This document shows, piece by piece, positions 53,100-61,772 of a stretch of 64,000 nucleotides of DNA. Origin of the DNA: Aminobacter niigataensis (GTDB lineage Bacteria > Pseudomonadota > Alphaproteobacteria > Rhizobiales > Rhizobiaceae); assembly GCF_014200015.1 (NCBI RefSeq), contig NZ_JACHOT010000001.1, positions 558,001 through 622,000 of the forward strand, in the 5' to 3' direction. Numbering within the stretch: position 1 is the first letter of the stretch; the number at the start of each line of letters is the position of its first letter. A program made the translations under genes and the position numbers. The notes beneath the pieces were generated by a model that was given only the letters and a program-made list of their open reading frames with translations, was not told the DNA's origin and did no database searches.

Positions 53100-54113
53100 T
53101 CACGCCGCGATCAGTTGCTTGCGGTCGAGGCGCTCCTGCTGCGGCGAGCGGGCATAGAGCTCGCGGTAGCATTTGGAGAAATGCGAGGCCGAGACGAAGC
53201 CGCAGGCGACTGCGACCTCGACCACCGGCATCGATGACTGGATCAACAGGTGCCGGGCACGGTCGAGCCTGATCTCGAGATAGTAGCGGGCAGGGGATCT
53301 GCCCATCTCTGTCCGGAACAGGCGTTCGATCTGCCGGCGCGACAGGCCGACATGGTCGGCGATCTCGATCAGCGACAGCGGCTCCGACAGGTTCGCCTCC
53401 ATCAGTTCGATGATGGTCAGCACCTTGGAGTTCTGCACGCCGAGGCGCGCACGCAGCGGCAGGCGCTGGCGGTCGGTGGGGCTGCGCACGCGGTCGGTCA
53501 GCACCTGTTCGCAGATGCGGTTGACGAGATTGTCGTCGAAGTCGTCGCCGATCAGCTTCAGCATCATGTCGAGCGCGGCGGTGCCGCCGGCGCAGGTGTA
53601 GATGTTCTGGTCGACCTCGAAGAGGTCGGCATAGACATTGGCCTTGGGGAATGCCTCGGAGAAACCGGGCAGGTTTTCCCAATGGATGGCGCAGCGCTTG
53701 TTGGAGAGCAGGCCGGCATTGGCCAGGACATAGGCCCCGGTGCACAGGCCGCCGACGGCGACGCCGCGATTGTATTCCTCGCGCAGCCAGGCGAAGACCG
53801 ACTTGTTGGTGTAGGTCTCGACATTGATGCCGGTGCAGACGATGACCATCGAGGGGCGCTCGGGCCCGGCCATCTTCTTGCGTTCCTCTTCGAGCGAGGT
53901 GTCGACGGCGCATTCGACGCTGTTGGAAGCGCGCACCGCCTTGCCGTCTATGCTGGCAAGCCGCCATTTGTAGGCTTCGTAGCCGAGCATGCGATTGGCG
54001 ATGCGTAGCGGGTCGAGGGCGGTTGCAAAGGCAACCATGGTGAAATCGGGTACGAGGAAGAACACAAGCGATCGTTTGATCGGATGTCTGATGGCGTTCA
54101 AAGGAACCCTCAC
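53100..54113 (-). CDS. GlxA/GbdR-like AraC-family regulator
   Basis: 337 aa. The N-terminal DJ-1/PfpI-like domain (FFLVPDFTMVAFATALDPLRIANR; GGLCTGAYVLANAGLL) lacks enzymatic use. The C-terminal AraC domain has the two helix-turn-helices IADHVGLSRRQIERLFR and VAVACGFVSASHFSKCYREL. Close relatives (GbdR) activate glycine betaine, dimethylglycine and sarcosine genes. Candidate activator of the 49.1-kb dehydrogenase and the soxBDAG operon. Confidence 0.9.
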   Translation of the reverse strand: MRVPLNAIRHPIKRSLVFFLVPDFTMVAFATALDPLRIANRMLGYEAYKWRLASIDGKAVRASNSVECAVDTSLEEERKKMAGPERPSMVIVCTGINVETYTNKSVFAWLREEYNRGVAVGGLCTGAYVLANAGLLSNKRCAIHWENLPGFSEAFPKANVYADLFEVDQNIYTCAGGTAALDMMLKLIGDDFDDNLVNRICEQVLTDRVRSPTDRQRLPLRARLGVQNSKVLTIIELMEANLSEPLSLIEIADHVGLSRRQIERLFRTEMGRSPARYYLEIRLDRARHLLIQSSMPVVEVAVACGFVSASHFSKCYRELYARSPQQERLDRKQLIAA

Positions 54114-54356
54114 GCTGACCGGAAACGGCGCGAACCTGATGTCGCGAATAGCATAGCGACAACAGCAAATTCCCTTGCTGTCAATGGGGTTGGGGCTGTC
54201 GCTAAAATTAAATCTGCGACATGCATACCCCGCGTCGACTGATTTTCGGCAGTGTGGCGCTTGTGAGGCGACAAGCTACGAAAAAACCGCCGCTCCGGAC
54301 TTGGGCCGGAGGGCGGTCAGGCCTCGATCCGCGGGAGGGAGCGGATCGGTTCGAAT

Positions 54357-54497
54357 TCAGCCGACGAGCATGCCAAGGCGATTGGCGGCCAAGGCTCCGG
54401 TCTGGCCGGGCATGGTCTTGGCAAGGCGCTGGCGCTCGATCGCCGTCGAAAGCGTTGCGTTGCGGCTGATGCCGAACAGGCGGGCGAAAATCTTCAT
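54357..54497 (-). CDS. 46-aa small protein
   Basis: 46 aa, MKIFARLFGISRN to GMLVG, with GGAGACGT immediately upstream of the ATG. Basic N-terminal half with amphipathic helices. It resembles the short uncharacterised proteins that accompany DUF1127 genes in Rhizobiales, although it lacks the LPxEIQxDIGW motif. Confidence 0.65.
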   Translation of the reverse strand: MKIFARLFGISRNATLSTAIERQRLAKTMPGQTGALAANRLGMLVG

Positions 54498-54825
54498 GAC
54501 ACGTCTCCATGCATCGAGGTTACACGGGGTGCCTTCGCGCTCTGGAGTGGGGCAGCTCGTTTGATGATGCGCATATAGGGCTTGGACTGGGCCCGGTATG
54601 CTGCAAAAGCGAAGCGGCGAGCGACAAAAGCGACATCGTTTCCGAAGGGTTCGATCTCAGGTGTCAGCCGTCGGAAAATATTCAATGTTTACAGTGGTTT
54701 GGGTCGTTGGTTGGTGGCCATGCATACAGGTCGCATTTGGTGTGCAGCGATTGCATGGCTGGTTGGAAAGCGGCTGCGCTATCGGACCTGCCGATTCGGG
54801 TGCGGCAGGCCCACTTCAGTCGCGC
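54498..54825. other. Intergenic stretch without convincing gene
   Basis: 328 nt, AT-richer than its surroundings. One minus-strand frame (54494-54685) begins only with TTG and has no ribosome site; I see no terminator or repeat. It may hold the promoter of the 46-aa gene or a small RNA, but nothing specific is visible. Confidence 0.4.
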
Positions 54826-55005
54826 TCAGTGCACCTGGCCGCTGTTGCCCCGACGATAGCCGGTTTCGGAATCGAAGGCCTCGGGCCAGCCGATGTCCTT
54901 CTGCAATTCGAGCGGAAGAGAGCGGACCGACCGTGCGGTGTGGTAGCGGGCGCGGGCTGCGTTGAATTCGCTGGCGATACGACCGATCGATGAAAGAATG
55001 GACAT
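54826..55005 (-). CDS. DUF1127 mini-protein 1
   Basis: 59 aa. It begins MSILSSIGRIASEFNAARAR; the DUF1127 core is SLPLELQKDIGWPEAF. AAAGG lies 8 nt before the ATG. DUF1127 proteins are small Arg-rich factors tied in alphaproteobacteria to RNA turnover and phosphate/stress responses. It is divergent from the LysR gene at 55234. Confidence 0.85.
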   Translation of the reverse strand: MSILSSIGRIASEFNAARARYHTARSVRSLPLELQKDIGWPEAFDSETGYRRGNSGQVH

Positions 55006-55233
55006 TGCGGTAACCTTTCCTCTTGGGCCGGTTCAAGGCCGGCTTTAGGTGCTCGCCCGGTGGGCACCGCTGCTTTTGACCGTCTCGCGCACTCTTGCGC
55101 TTCTTCTTCCGGGCAATCTCGAAGCTGGGCTCATGTCCCATGCCTCGATGGAGTTGACTATCGCTCGAACATGAGGTTCAATCAAACGAAATGAAATGAT
55201 GTGTTCGATCAGAAATATTGAAGGACGTCGGTC

Positions 55234-56133
55234 ATGAACGCACCACTCAATCATCCTCTGCCACTGCTCGACCTCGATGTGCTGCGCACCTTCGTGGCGA
55301 TCGCCGAAACCGGCAGCTTCACGACGGCCGCCAATGCGGTGTTCCGCACGCCGTCGGCCGTTTCGATGCAGATCAAGAAGCTCGAGGACATTCTCGGTCG
55401 CTCGGTGTTCCTCCGCGACGCCCGTTCGGTAGCGCTGACCACCGATGGCGAGATGCTGCTCGGCTATGCCCGTCGCATGCTGGCGATCAATCGCGAGGCG
55501 GTGTCGAAATTCATCATCCCCGACATCGTCGGCGTGGTGCGGCTGGGATCGCCCGACGATTTCGGCGAGCGCGTGCTGCCATTCGTGCTCAAGCGCTTCG
55601 CGCAGACGCATCCTGCGATCGCCGTCGACGTCATCATCGACCAGAGCAGCAATCTGCGTCGGCGCATGGACGACCGCGCACTCGACATCACGCTGCTCAC
55701 CAACGCCTGCAAGGCCAATGCTTCCGGCGCCGAAGTGCTGCTGACCGAGCCGATCGTGTGGGCCGGCACCAAGGGCGGCTGCGCGCATATGCGCGAGCCG
55801 TTGCCGGTGTCGCTGTGGGAAGAGGGCTGTGCCTGGCGGGCAGGGGCGCTGGAGGCGCTGGGCCGCGAGGGACGCAACTACCGTGTCGCCTACATGAGCG
55901 CGCATACTGCAGGCCAGCGCGCGGCGATCCTTTCAGACCTCGCGGTTGCGCCGCTGCCGAAATCCTTCCTCGGTGATGAACTCGTCGAACTCGGCCCCAA
56001 GGATGGCATGCCGGAGATCGGCAACTACAGCCTGGCGATGATCGTGGCGCCGGAAGCCAGCGCGCCGGTGAAGGCTGCCGCCGACCACATCCGCGCGGCA
56101 TTCGAAACCTTCAATCTTACCGGCAAGTTTTGA
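55234..56133 (+). CDS. LysR-family regulator, LrhA-like
   Basis: 299 aa. The N-terminal helix-turn-helix is LDVLRTFVAIAETGSFTTAA with RTPSAVSMQIKKLEDILG. The signature LGYARRMLAINREAV and the VRLGSPDDFGERVLPFVLKRFA region align with E. coli LrhA/HexA. It is flanked on both sides by DUF1127 genes on the opposite strand. In Brucella the LysR protein VtlR activates DUF1127 genes and an sRNA, so local control is plausible. Confidence 0.9.
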   Translation: MNAPLNHPLPLLDLDVLRTFVAIAETGSFTTAANAVFRTPSAVSMQIKKLEDILGRSVFLRDARSVALTTDGEMLLGYARRMLAINREAVSKFIIPDIVGVVRLGSPDDFGERVLPFVLKRFAQTHPAIAVDVIIDQSSNLRRRMDDRALDITLLTNACKANASGAEVLLTEPIVWAGTKGGCAHMREPLPVSLWEEGCAWRAGALEALGREGRNYRVAYMSAHTAGQRAAILSDLAVAPLPKSFLGDELVELGPKDGMPEIGNYSLAMIVAPEASAPVKAAADHIRAAFETFNLTGKF

Positions 56134-56136
56134 AGT

Positions 56137-56319
56137 TCAGCGCCTGACCGATACCACCGCCCAGCGATAAACCTTCGCCATCGTTGATGGCGGCGGGTTC
56201 CAGTCGAGGTCGCGCTGGATCTCGGGCGGCAGCGCATTCATGATGCGTGCGGTCCTGCGCTCGCTGCGCGCCTGCTTGTAGCGGGCACCGAGGCGGCCGA
56301 GGTCGTCGAAAAGAGGCAT
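56137..56319 (-). CDS. DUF1127 mini-protein 2
   Basis: 60 aa from ATG 56319. Core RRTARIMNALPPEIQRDLDWNPPPS. A longer tail than usual, ending VYRWAVVSVRR. Its stop lies 3 nt from the LysR stop (convergent). Confidence 0.82.
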   Translation of the reverse strand: MPLFDDLGRLGARYKQARSERRTARIMNALPPEIQRDLDWNPPPSTMAKVYRWAVVSVRR

Positions 56320-56467
56320 GTGCCTGTCCGTCGATTTGCCTGGTGTTCTGAGGATCAGCCAGCGCGACGCGTCGCCATGAGCGCCCATTGCAAGCGCCGG
56401 TCGGCCGCGGCAGGCCGGCCGGCGCTGCGACTGCGGAAGGCCAGCAGGTGGACCTTTTCGGCGAAGG

Positions 56468-56770
56468 TCACGCGCAACGTGCTTTCCGCCCGTCGAAGGC
56501 GATCACGTTCGACATCGAAGCCAGCGGACCGACCGGCCAGCCAAGCTCGATCTGGATGTCGAGCGGCAGCTTGTTCATCAGCAGTGCCACGCGACCATAT
56601 TTGTGGAGCTGGCCTGCGGTGCCCGTGCCATGGCGAGACGGCCCCTCGATCCAGCCGAGTTCGACCTGCAATTCGCGCGGCAGGCCGTTCATCATCTTTT
56701 CGACGCGCCCGTCGCGACTGGCATGCCTGAGCACGGCGCCAAATTGATGGAACTCACCGATGATGGACAT
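56468..56770 (-). CDS. Tandem-duplicated DUF1127 protein
   Basis: 100 aa. The DUF1127 core is present twice: KMMNGLPRELQVELGWIEGPS at about residues 25-45 and LLMNKLPLDIQIELGWPVGPL at about 62-82, joined by a short linker. GGAG precedes the ATG. Single-domain members are about 45-60 aa, so this is an internal duplication or fusion of two neighbouring genes. Confidence 0.82.
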   Translation of the reverse strand: MSIIGEFHQFGAVLRHASRDGRVEKMMNGLPRELQVELGWIEGPSRHGTGTAGQLHKYGRVALLMNKLPLDIQIELGWPVGPLASMSNVIAFDGRKARCA

Positions 56771-56845
56771 GGAGCGTCTCCTGGAACTACGGGTCGGCGG
56801 CGCTACGCGAGACTTGATACGCCTCCGACCGGGCAGAAGTTTATG

Positions 56846-56860
56846 TTCGCTTATGTTTCA
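56846..56860 (-). promoter_or_regulatory. Shared 15-bp element upstream of DUF1127 genes (copy A)
   Basis: GTTCG-N2-T-N2-GTTTC on the plus strand, 76 nt from the start of the tandem DUF1127 gene; a second copy lies 71 nt from the start of the next DUF1127 gene (57184-57198). It is a candidate regulator site; not found before the other two genes. Confidence 0.4.
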
Positions 56861-56933
56861 CTTTGATATCGCGTAGGCGCATTTCTGTTTCAGGATGGGA
56901 GGATTCTGAAACAAAGCGGAATGCCGGACAGGC

Positions 56934-57113
56934 TCAACGTCGCGCCAAGAAGGCCGAATGGAGCGCCCTGATCTGCTCATCGCTGCCTGCCGGCCAGCCG
57001 ATGTCCTTCTGGATCTCAGGCGGCAGGCTGTTCAGCCGGCGCAGCGATCTTGCTTCCCGCCGCGCCCTTCGGATGTCGGCTCCGTAGCGACTTATCGAAC
57101 CAATTATCGACAT
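56934..57113 (-). CDS. DUF1127 mini-protein 3
   Basis: 59 aa, MSIIGSISRYGADIRRARRE then NSLPPEIQKDIGWPAGS. Its start MSIIG is shared with the tandem protein, its neighbour. A GTTTCAG/CTGAAAC inverted repeat (56887-56912) lies just past the stop and may end the transcript. Confidence 0.85.
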   Translation of the reverse strand: MSIIGSISRYGADIRRARREARSLRRLNSLPPEIQKDIGWPAGSDEQIRALHSAFLARR

Positions 57114-57183
57114 AGGTGTCTCCTTTTCATCGTGAGTGCCGATGCAGGGACGTCCGCAGGCGGCAATTGACGAGCGGAAACTA

Positions 57184-57198
57184 GTTCGTATTTGTTTC
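57184..57198 (-). promoter_or_regulatory. Shared 15-bp element upstream of DUF1127 genes (copy B)
   Basis: GTTCGTATTTGTTTC, the partner of copy A, at nearly the same distance from the DUF1127 start codon. Confidence 0.4.
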
Positions 57199-57341
57199 GA
57201 GTCGATTTCGTTTCAACGCAAGATTGTGCCGGAATGGTTGCGCAATGGAAACATGCCCGATACAGGCATGCTAACATAAAAGCGCTTCGGCGAGGCATCA
57301 AATCCCCGCCGAAACCGCTGGCCACTGCAATGACAGTTCGC

Positions 57342-59450
57342 TTAATCGCGGGCCCGGCGAGCCGCGCGTTCCTCGCGAGAACGGCGCCGTGGAGAGGCGT
57401 CCGCGGCCTCGCCCTCCGCACCGGCCGCCTTGCGTGGCGGCAGCTTGACCTGCTCGGCGAGCCGCGGGAACGGATCGACCTTGTTGGGCAGGGCCATGGC
57501 GTTGATGAACAACTGCTGGAAATGCGGTTCGAGGGCGGTCTCGATCTTCTCGATCTGGCCGACTTCCTTTTCGATCTCGCGGCGATGGTCGCGGTTGAGC
57601 AGCGCCATCAAGGCGCCGGTGCCAGCGGCGTTGCCGACTGCCTTGACCTCGTCGAGGACGCAGTCGGGGATCAGTCCAAGCACCATGGCATATTTCGGAT
57701 CGATGAAGGACCCGAAGGCGCCGGCGAAACGGATGGTGTCGACGGTCTCAATGCCCTGCTTTTCCATCAGCAGCTTCACGCCGGCATAAAGTGCTGCCTT
57801 GGCCAATTGAATGGCGCGGATGTCGTTCTGCGTCACGGTGATGCGCGGTTCGCCCTGGCGGCCTTCGCGCAGCAGGTAGGAGAAGGTTCGGCCGTTCGGG
57901 ATGATGCGCGGGCTTTTGGCTGCTAGCGTACCGTCGACGACGCCGTCCTCGGAGATGATACCGGACAGGTACATCTCGGCCACGACCTCGATGATGGCCG
58001 AGCCGCAGATGCCGGTGACGCCGGTGGTCCACGACTCTTCCTCGAAGCCCTCTTCGTCGGACCACTTGTCGGTGCCGATGACGCGGTATTTCGGTTCCAG
58101 CGTCTCGGGATCGATGCGCACGCGCTCGATGGCGCCGGGTGCCGCGCGCTGGCCGGAGGAGATTTCGGCGCCTTCGAATGCCGGGCCGGTAGGCGAGGAT
58201 GCGGCAACGACCCGGTTCCTGTTGCCAAGGATGATCTCGGCATTGGTGCCGACATCGACCAGCAGCATCATCTTGTCCTGGCGGTAGGGTCCTTCGGCGA
58301 GTGTCGCGCCGGCGGCGTCGGCGCCGACATGGCCGGCGATGCAGGGCAAGGTGTAAAGGCGTGCGCCGCGATTGACCTCGATGTCGATTTCATGCGCCCA
58401 GAATTGCAGCGCGCCCGAGACGGCGAGCGCGAACGGCGCCTGGCCGAGTTCGGTCGGGTCGATGCCGAGGAACAGGTGGTGCATGATCGGGTTGGCGACG
58501 AAGACGCAGTCGAAGATGTCTTCGCGGTTGGCTTGGCCCTCTTCACAGACCTTGCCGATCAGCGAATTGACCGCCTCGCGCACGGCCTTGGTCATGGCCT
58601 CGCGGCCATCCGGGTTCATCATGACGTAGGAGACGCGGCTCATCAGATCCTCGCCGAAGCGGATCTGCGGGTTCGACGTGCCCGAAGAGGCTGCAATGCG
58701 GCCTGACAGCAGCGACACCAGGTGCATGGCGATGGTGGTCGAGCCGATATCGCAGGCGATGCCGTAGGCCTCGTTCTTGAGGCCGGGGAAAAGGCCGATG
58801 ATGAAAGGCCGCGACGAATCCATGTCGCGGTGGACCACGGCAGTCACGCCCCATTTGCCCGGGCTGACTTCCGGCTGGTCGGGCAGCTTGGTACGCAGGA
58901 TCTTCTGGACCTGGGGGATGAGGTGGGGCGCGACCAGCAGGTCTTTCCAGCCCCAGTCCTTTTCGAGCGCCAGCTTGAGGCGGTCGAGGTCGCCGAGCGG
59001 CTTGTGCATGTCGGGCTCTTCCAACTCGACATAGCAGAGCTGGACGGCGGCATTGCGTTCGATGACGCGGTCGGTGGCGGCCTTGCGCACGACCTGGGCG
59101 TTGATGACGGTGTCCTGCGGCACGTCGATGACGAGGTCGCCGACGATCATGGCCGAGCAGGACAGGCGACGCCCCTCGGGCAGGCCGCGCACGCGCTCGT
59201 AGCGCTCTTCTTTCGGACCCTTCGGCGAGATGTGGTCGTTGGACGAGACGATCTTGTGCTTGGCGAAGTTGCCTTCCTGGACCTCGATCTGGCAGCGGCC
59301 GCAGGTGGCGCGCCCGCCGCACACGCTCTCGACATAGACGCCGAGCTGGCGTGCGGCATCGAGGATGGGCGTTCCCACCGGAAACCGTCCACGCTTGCCC
59401 GATGGCATGAAGAGCACCAGCGGATCGGTGATGTTGGCGGGCGAGTTCAT
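57342..59450 (-). CDS. RamA/RACE-type corrinoid-protein reactivator (2Fe-2S and ASKHA domains)
   Basis: 702 aa. The N-terminal 2Fe-2S ferredoxin domain has Cys44, Cys50, Cys53 (CGGRATCGRC) and Cys98. A middle DUF4445 region follows, then the ASKHA ATPase fold with ACDIGSTTIAMHLVSLLSG and VDVGTNAEIILGN. The C-terminal tail is very basic (RRRSREERAARRARD). It reduces Co(II) corrinoid proteins to Co(I) using ATP. It is downstream of a methyl-THF methyltransferase gene in the same operon. GGAG precedes the ATG. Confidence 0.92.
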   Translation of the reverse strand: MNSPANITDPLVLFMPSGKRGRFPVGTPILDAARQLGVYVESVCGGRATCGRCQIEVQEGNFAKHKIVSSNDHISPKGPKEERYERVRGLPEGRRLSCSAMIVGDLVIDVPQDTVINAQVVRKAATDRVIERNAAVQLCYVELEEPDMHKPLGDLDRLKLALEKDWGWKDLLVAPHLIPQVQKILRTKLPDQPEVSPGKWGVTAVVHRDMDSSRPFIIGLFPGLKNEAYGIACDIGSTTIAMHLVSLLSGRIAASSGTSNPQIRFGEDLMSRVSYVMMNPDGREAMTKAVREAVNSLIGKVCEEGQANREDIFDCVFVANPIMHHLFLGIDPTELGQAPFALAVSGALQFWAHEIDIEVNRGARLYTLPCIAGHVGADAAGATLAEGPYRQDKMMLLVDVGTNAEIILGNRNRVVAASSPTGPAFEGAEISSGQRAAPGAIERVRIDPETLEPKYRVIGTDKWSDEEGFEEESWTTGVTGICGSAIIEVVAEMYLSGIISEDGVVDGTLAAKSPRIIPNGRTFSYLLREGRQGEPRITVTQNDIRAIQLAKAALYAGVKLLMEKQGIETVDTIRFAGAFGSFIDPKYAMVLGLIPDCVLDEVKAVGNAAGTGALMALLNRDHRREIEKEVGQIEKIETALEPHFQQLFINAMALPNKVDPFPRLAEQVKLPPRKAAGAEGEAADASPRRRSREERAARRARD

Positions 59451-59509
59451 GGCAATGCTCCAATCTGCACCGGCCAGGCGATCGAGCTGTCTGCGATCCG
59501 CAAGCCGGC

Positions 59510-59537
59510 ATCTTCTCCCCGCAACCGGGGAGAAGAT
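59510..59537. repeat. 11-bp perfect hairpin in the gap before the reactivator gene
   Basis: ATCTTCTCCCC and GGGGAGAAGAT around a GCAACC loop. Similar CTTCTCCCC hairpins are common between Rhizobiales genes. It lacks a T-run, so it may cause partial transcript ending or stabilise RNA between two operon genes. Confidence 0.6.
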
Positions 59538-59624
59538 AAATTCCGAGACGCCGCGGCCTGTGGCTCCCCTGCAGTGGGAGCGCGACCAGGATCAAGTGCG
59601 GCGTTTCTGTTCACGATCGGCTGG

Positions 59625-60593
59625 TTACCCCCTGGCCATCCGGGCCTCGCGGCCGCCACGGCGGCGGCCACCGGCGGCGTCGCCTGGCGCATTGACCGCA
59701 ACCGGTGCGGCCACGGCGTGTCCGCCTTCGGCCGGCTTGTAGTCCTTGTAGGTCTTGATCCAGTTGGTGCAGTGCTCGTCGGTGCCGTTGAGCACATTGG
59801 CGCCGCGGACCGCTTCCATTTCCTGCGGGCGCACCGGGTTCATGATCGCCGAAGTCATGCCGGCGCCGATGACCATCGGAATGAACGCGGCGTTGATGCC
59901 ATGGCGGTGCGGCAGGCCGAACGAGATGTTGGACAGGCCGCAGGTGGTGTTGACCTTGAGCTCCTCACGCAGGCGGCGGAGCAGCGCAAAGACCTGGCGG
60001 CCGGCATCGCCGAGCGCGCCGATCGGCATGACCAGCGGGTCGACGACGACATCATGGGCGGGGATGCCAAAGTCGGCGCAACGCTCGACGATCTTCTTGG
60101 CGACCGCGAAGCGGACATCCGGATCCATCGAAATGCCGGTCTCGTCGTTGGAGATGGCAACGACGGGCACGTTGTATTTCTTGACCAGCGGCAGGATCGC
60201 CTCGAGCTTTTCTTCCTCACCGGTGACGGAGTTGACCAGCGGGCGGCCCTTGGCGACTGTGAGCGCCGCTTCGATGGCTGCCGATACCGAGCTGTCGATC
60301 GCCAGCGGCAGGTCAACGAGGTTCTGTACGATCTCCAACGTCTGCACCAGCAGGCCCGGTTCGGTCTCGTTCGGGTTGACCGAAGTGACACCGGCGTTGA
60401 TGTCGAGCATGGTCGCGCCGCAGGCAGCCTGCTCCAGCGCGTCCCTGATGACGGTCTCGAAATTGCCGGCGATCATCTCGGCGGCCAGCTTCTTGCGGCC
60501 GGTCGGGTTGATGCGTTCGCCGATCACGCAGAAGGGCTGGTCGAAACCGATGACGATTTCGCGGGTCGCCGAGGCGACGATGGTGCGGGTCAT
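59625..60593 (-). CDS. Methyltetrahydrofolate:corrinoid methyltransferase-like pterin-binding protein
   Basis: 322 aa. ERINPTGRKKLAAEMIAG, MLDINAGVTSVNPNETE, DSSVSAAIEAAL and GLSNISFGLPHR match the pterin-binding domain of MetH and of acetogen MeTr. A low-complexity tail, PGDAAGGRRRGGREARMARG, ends the protein. No homocysteine-binding or B12 domain is attached. AGAGGA precedes the ATG. It would exchange methyl groups between a corrinoid protein and tetrahydrofolate. Confidence 0.9.
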   Translation of the reverse strand: MTRTIVASATREIVIGFDQPFCVIGERINPTGRKKLAAEMIAGNFETVIRDALEQAACGATMLDINAGVTSVNPNETEPGLLVQTLEIVQNLVDLPLAIDSSVSAAIEAALTVAKGRPLVNSVTGEEEKLEAILPLVKKYNVPVVAISNDETGISMDPDVRFAVAKKIVERCADFGIPAHDVVVDPLVMPIGALGDAGRQVFALLRRLREELKVNTTCGLSNISFGLPHRHGINAAFIPMVIGAGMTSAIMNPVRPQEMEAVRGANVLNGTDEHCTNWIKTYKDYKPAEGGHAVAAPVAVNAPGDAAGGRRRGGREARMARG

Positions 60594-60608
60594 GAATCCT
60601 CTCCGTGG

Positions 60609-60630
60609 GATATAAAGATTTCTTTATATC
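60609..60630. promoter_or_regulatory. 22-bp palindrome, candidate methionine-regulon (SamR/SahR) operator
   Basis: GATATAAAGA-TT-TCTTTATATC: perfect 10-bp arms. It lies between metF and the methyltransferase gene, 16 nt from the latter's start. It resembles the A/T-rich AAAGATATCTTT-type site I recall for the ArsR-family SamR of alphaproteobacteria. It probably controls an internal promoter. Confidence 0.65.
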
Positions 60631-60671
60631 GTTGTCTGTTTTCGTTCAAGCGCGGCGGTCGCGCCCTTGTC

Positions 60672-61772
60672 TCAGTGCGCGGTCTTCACCATGTCGACCT
60701 GTGATTCGGTAACGTCGTCATGCAGGAGGTGCTCAAGTCGGTCGGCGACCAGTTGGTCATCGGCGCGGGCTTCGCGTTTCCACGGCCGGCGGCCCTTCAG
60801 CACACCCGATTCATCAACGATCTCGGCAACATACTCCTCCTGCCTGTAGGCCATCACATGGATGCCCGACACGCCGGCGATCTCCTTCACCTCGTTGATG
60901 ATGTCGATGCAGATCTGCTTGCCTTCCTTCTTCTGGTCCTGGGCACCTTCCAGGCGAGCGATGATCGAGTCCGGGATATGGATGCCCGGCACGTTTGATC
61001 GAATCCACTTGGCGGTCTTGGCCGAAGCAAGCGGGCCCACGCCGACCAGGATGAAACATTTTTCGTCGTAGCCGCGATCGCGCACCTGTTGCATGAAGGT
61101 GCGGAACATCGGCACGTCGAAGCAATATTGGCTCTGCACGAATTGCGCGCCCGCGGCGATCTTCTTGCCCAGGTGAACGGGCCTGAAGTCATAGGGCGGG
61201 GCGAAGGGGTTCACAGCCGCGCCGAGGAACAGCTGCGGCGGGGTCGTCAGCTTGCGGCCCGACAGGAACTTGCCGTTGTCGCGCATGATGCGGACGGTTT
61301 CGAGCAGCGACATCGAATCGAGGTCGAATACCGGCTTTGCGCCGGGCTGGTCGCCGGCCTGCACGCCGTCGCCGGTGAGGCAGAGGATGTTGGCGACGCC
61401 CATGGCGGCCGCGCCCAGCACGTCGCCCTGTATGGCAATGCGGTTCTTGTCGCGGCAGGCGATCTGCATGATCGGTGCGTAGCCCATGCGGGTCAGCAGG
61501 GCGCAGATGCCGACCGACGACATGTGGCAGTTGGCACCCGACGCGTCGACCGCATTGATGCCGTCGACCCAGCCGTCAAAAATCCTGGCACGGTTGTAGA
61601 CGTCTTCGGGGTCGGCGCTGTCGGGCGGGTTCAACTCGGTGGTGACGGCGAACTCGCCCCGGCGCAGTACGCGCTCCAGGCGGCCACGCGACGAATGGCC
61701 GGGCAGGCGATCAAGCGGCAGGTCGATGCCGTCGGGGTGCTCGTCGGGCTGGCGCGGGCGCGGCGGGTTCAT
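60672..61772 (-). CDS. metF: Methylenetetrahydrofolate reductase
   Basis: 366 aa TIM-barrel flavoprotein. The sequence VTTELNPPDSADPED at the N terminus carries the folate-contact glutamate; NILCLTGDG and QSQYCFDVPMFRTF follow. A longer C terminus than E. coli MetF (296 aa). Reduces 5,10-methylene-THF to 5-methyl-THF, feeding the adjacent methyltransferase. It overlaps the MTHFR-C gene by 4 nt. Confidence 0.92.
   Translation of the reverse strand: MNPPRPRQPDEHPDGIDLPLDRLPGHSSRGRLERVLRRGEFAVTTELNPPDSADPEDVYNRARIFDGWVDGINAVDASGANCHMSSVGICALLTRMGYAPIMQIACRDKNRIAIQGDVLGAAAMGVANILCLTGDGVQAGDQPGAKPVFDLDSMSLLETVRIMRDNGKFLSGRKLTTPPQLFLGAAVNPFAPPYDFRPVHLGKKIAAGAQFVQSQYCFDVPMFRTFMQQVRDRGYDEKCFILVGVGPLASAKTAKWIRSNVPGIHIPDSIIARLEGAQDQKKEGKQICIDIINEVKEIAGVSGIHVMAYRQEEYVAEIVDESGVLKGRRPWKREARADDQLVADRLEHLLHDDVTESQVDMVKTAH

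Noticed and set aside
54494-54685. 63-aa minus-strand ORF overlapping the 46-aa gene by ATGA
   Set aside because: The only start is TTG without a ribosome site, and the sequence lacks the DUF1127 core; the ATGA overlap may be coincidence.
60594-60671. 60609-60630 palindrome as a transcription terminator
   Set aside because: The arms are AT-rich and only a 2-nt loop separates them, with no GC-rich stem or T-run; an operator is a better reading.
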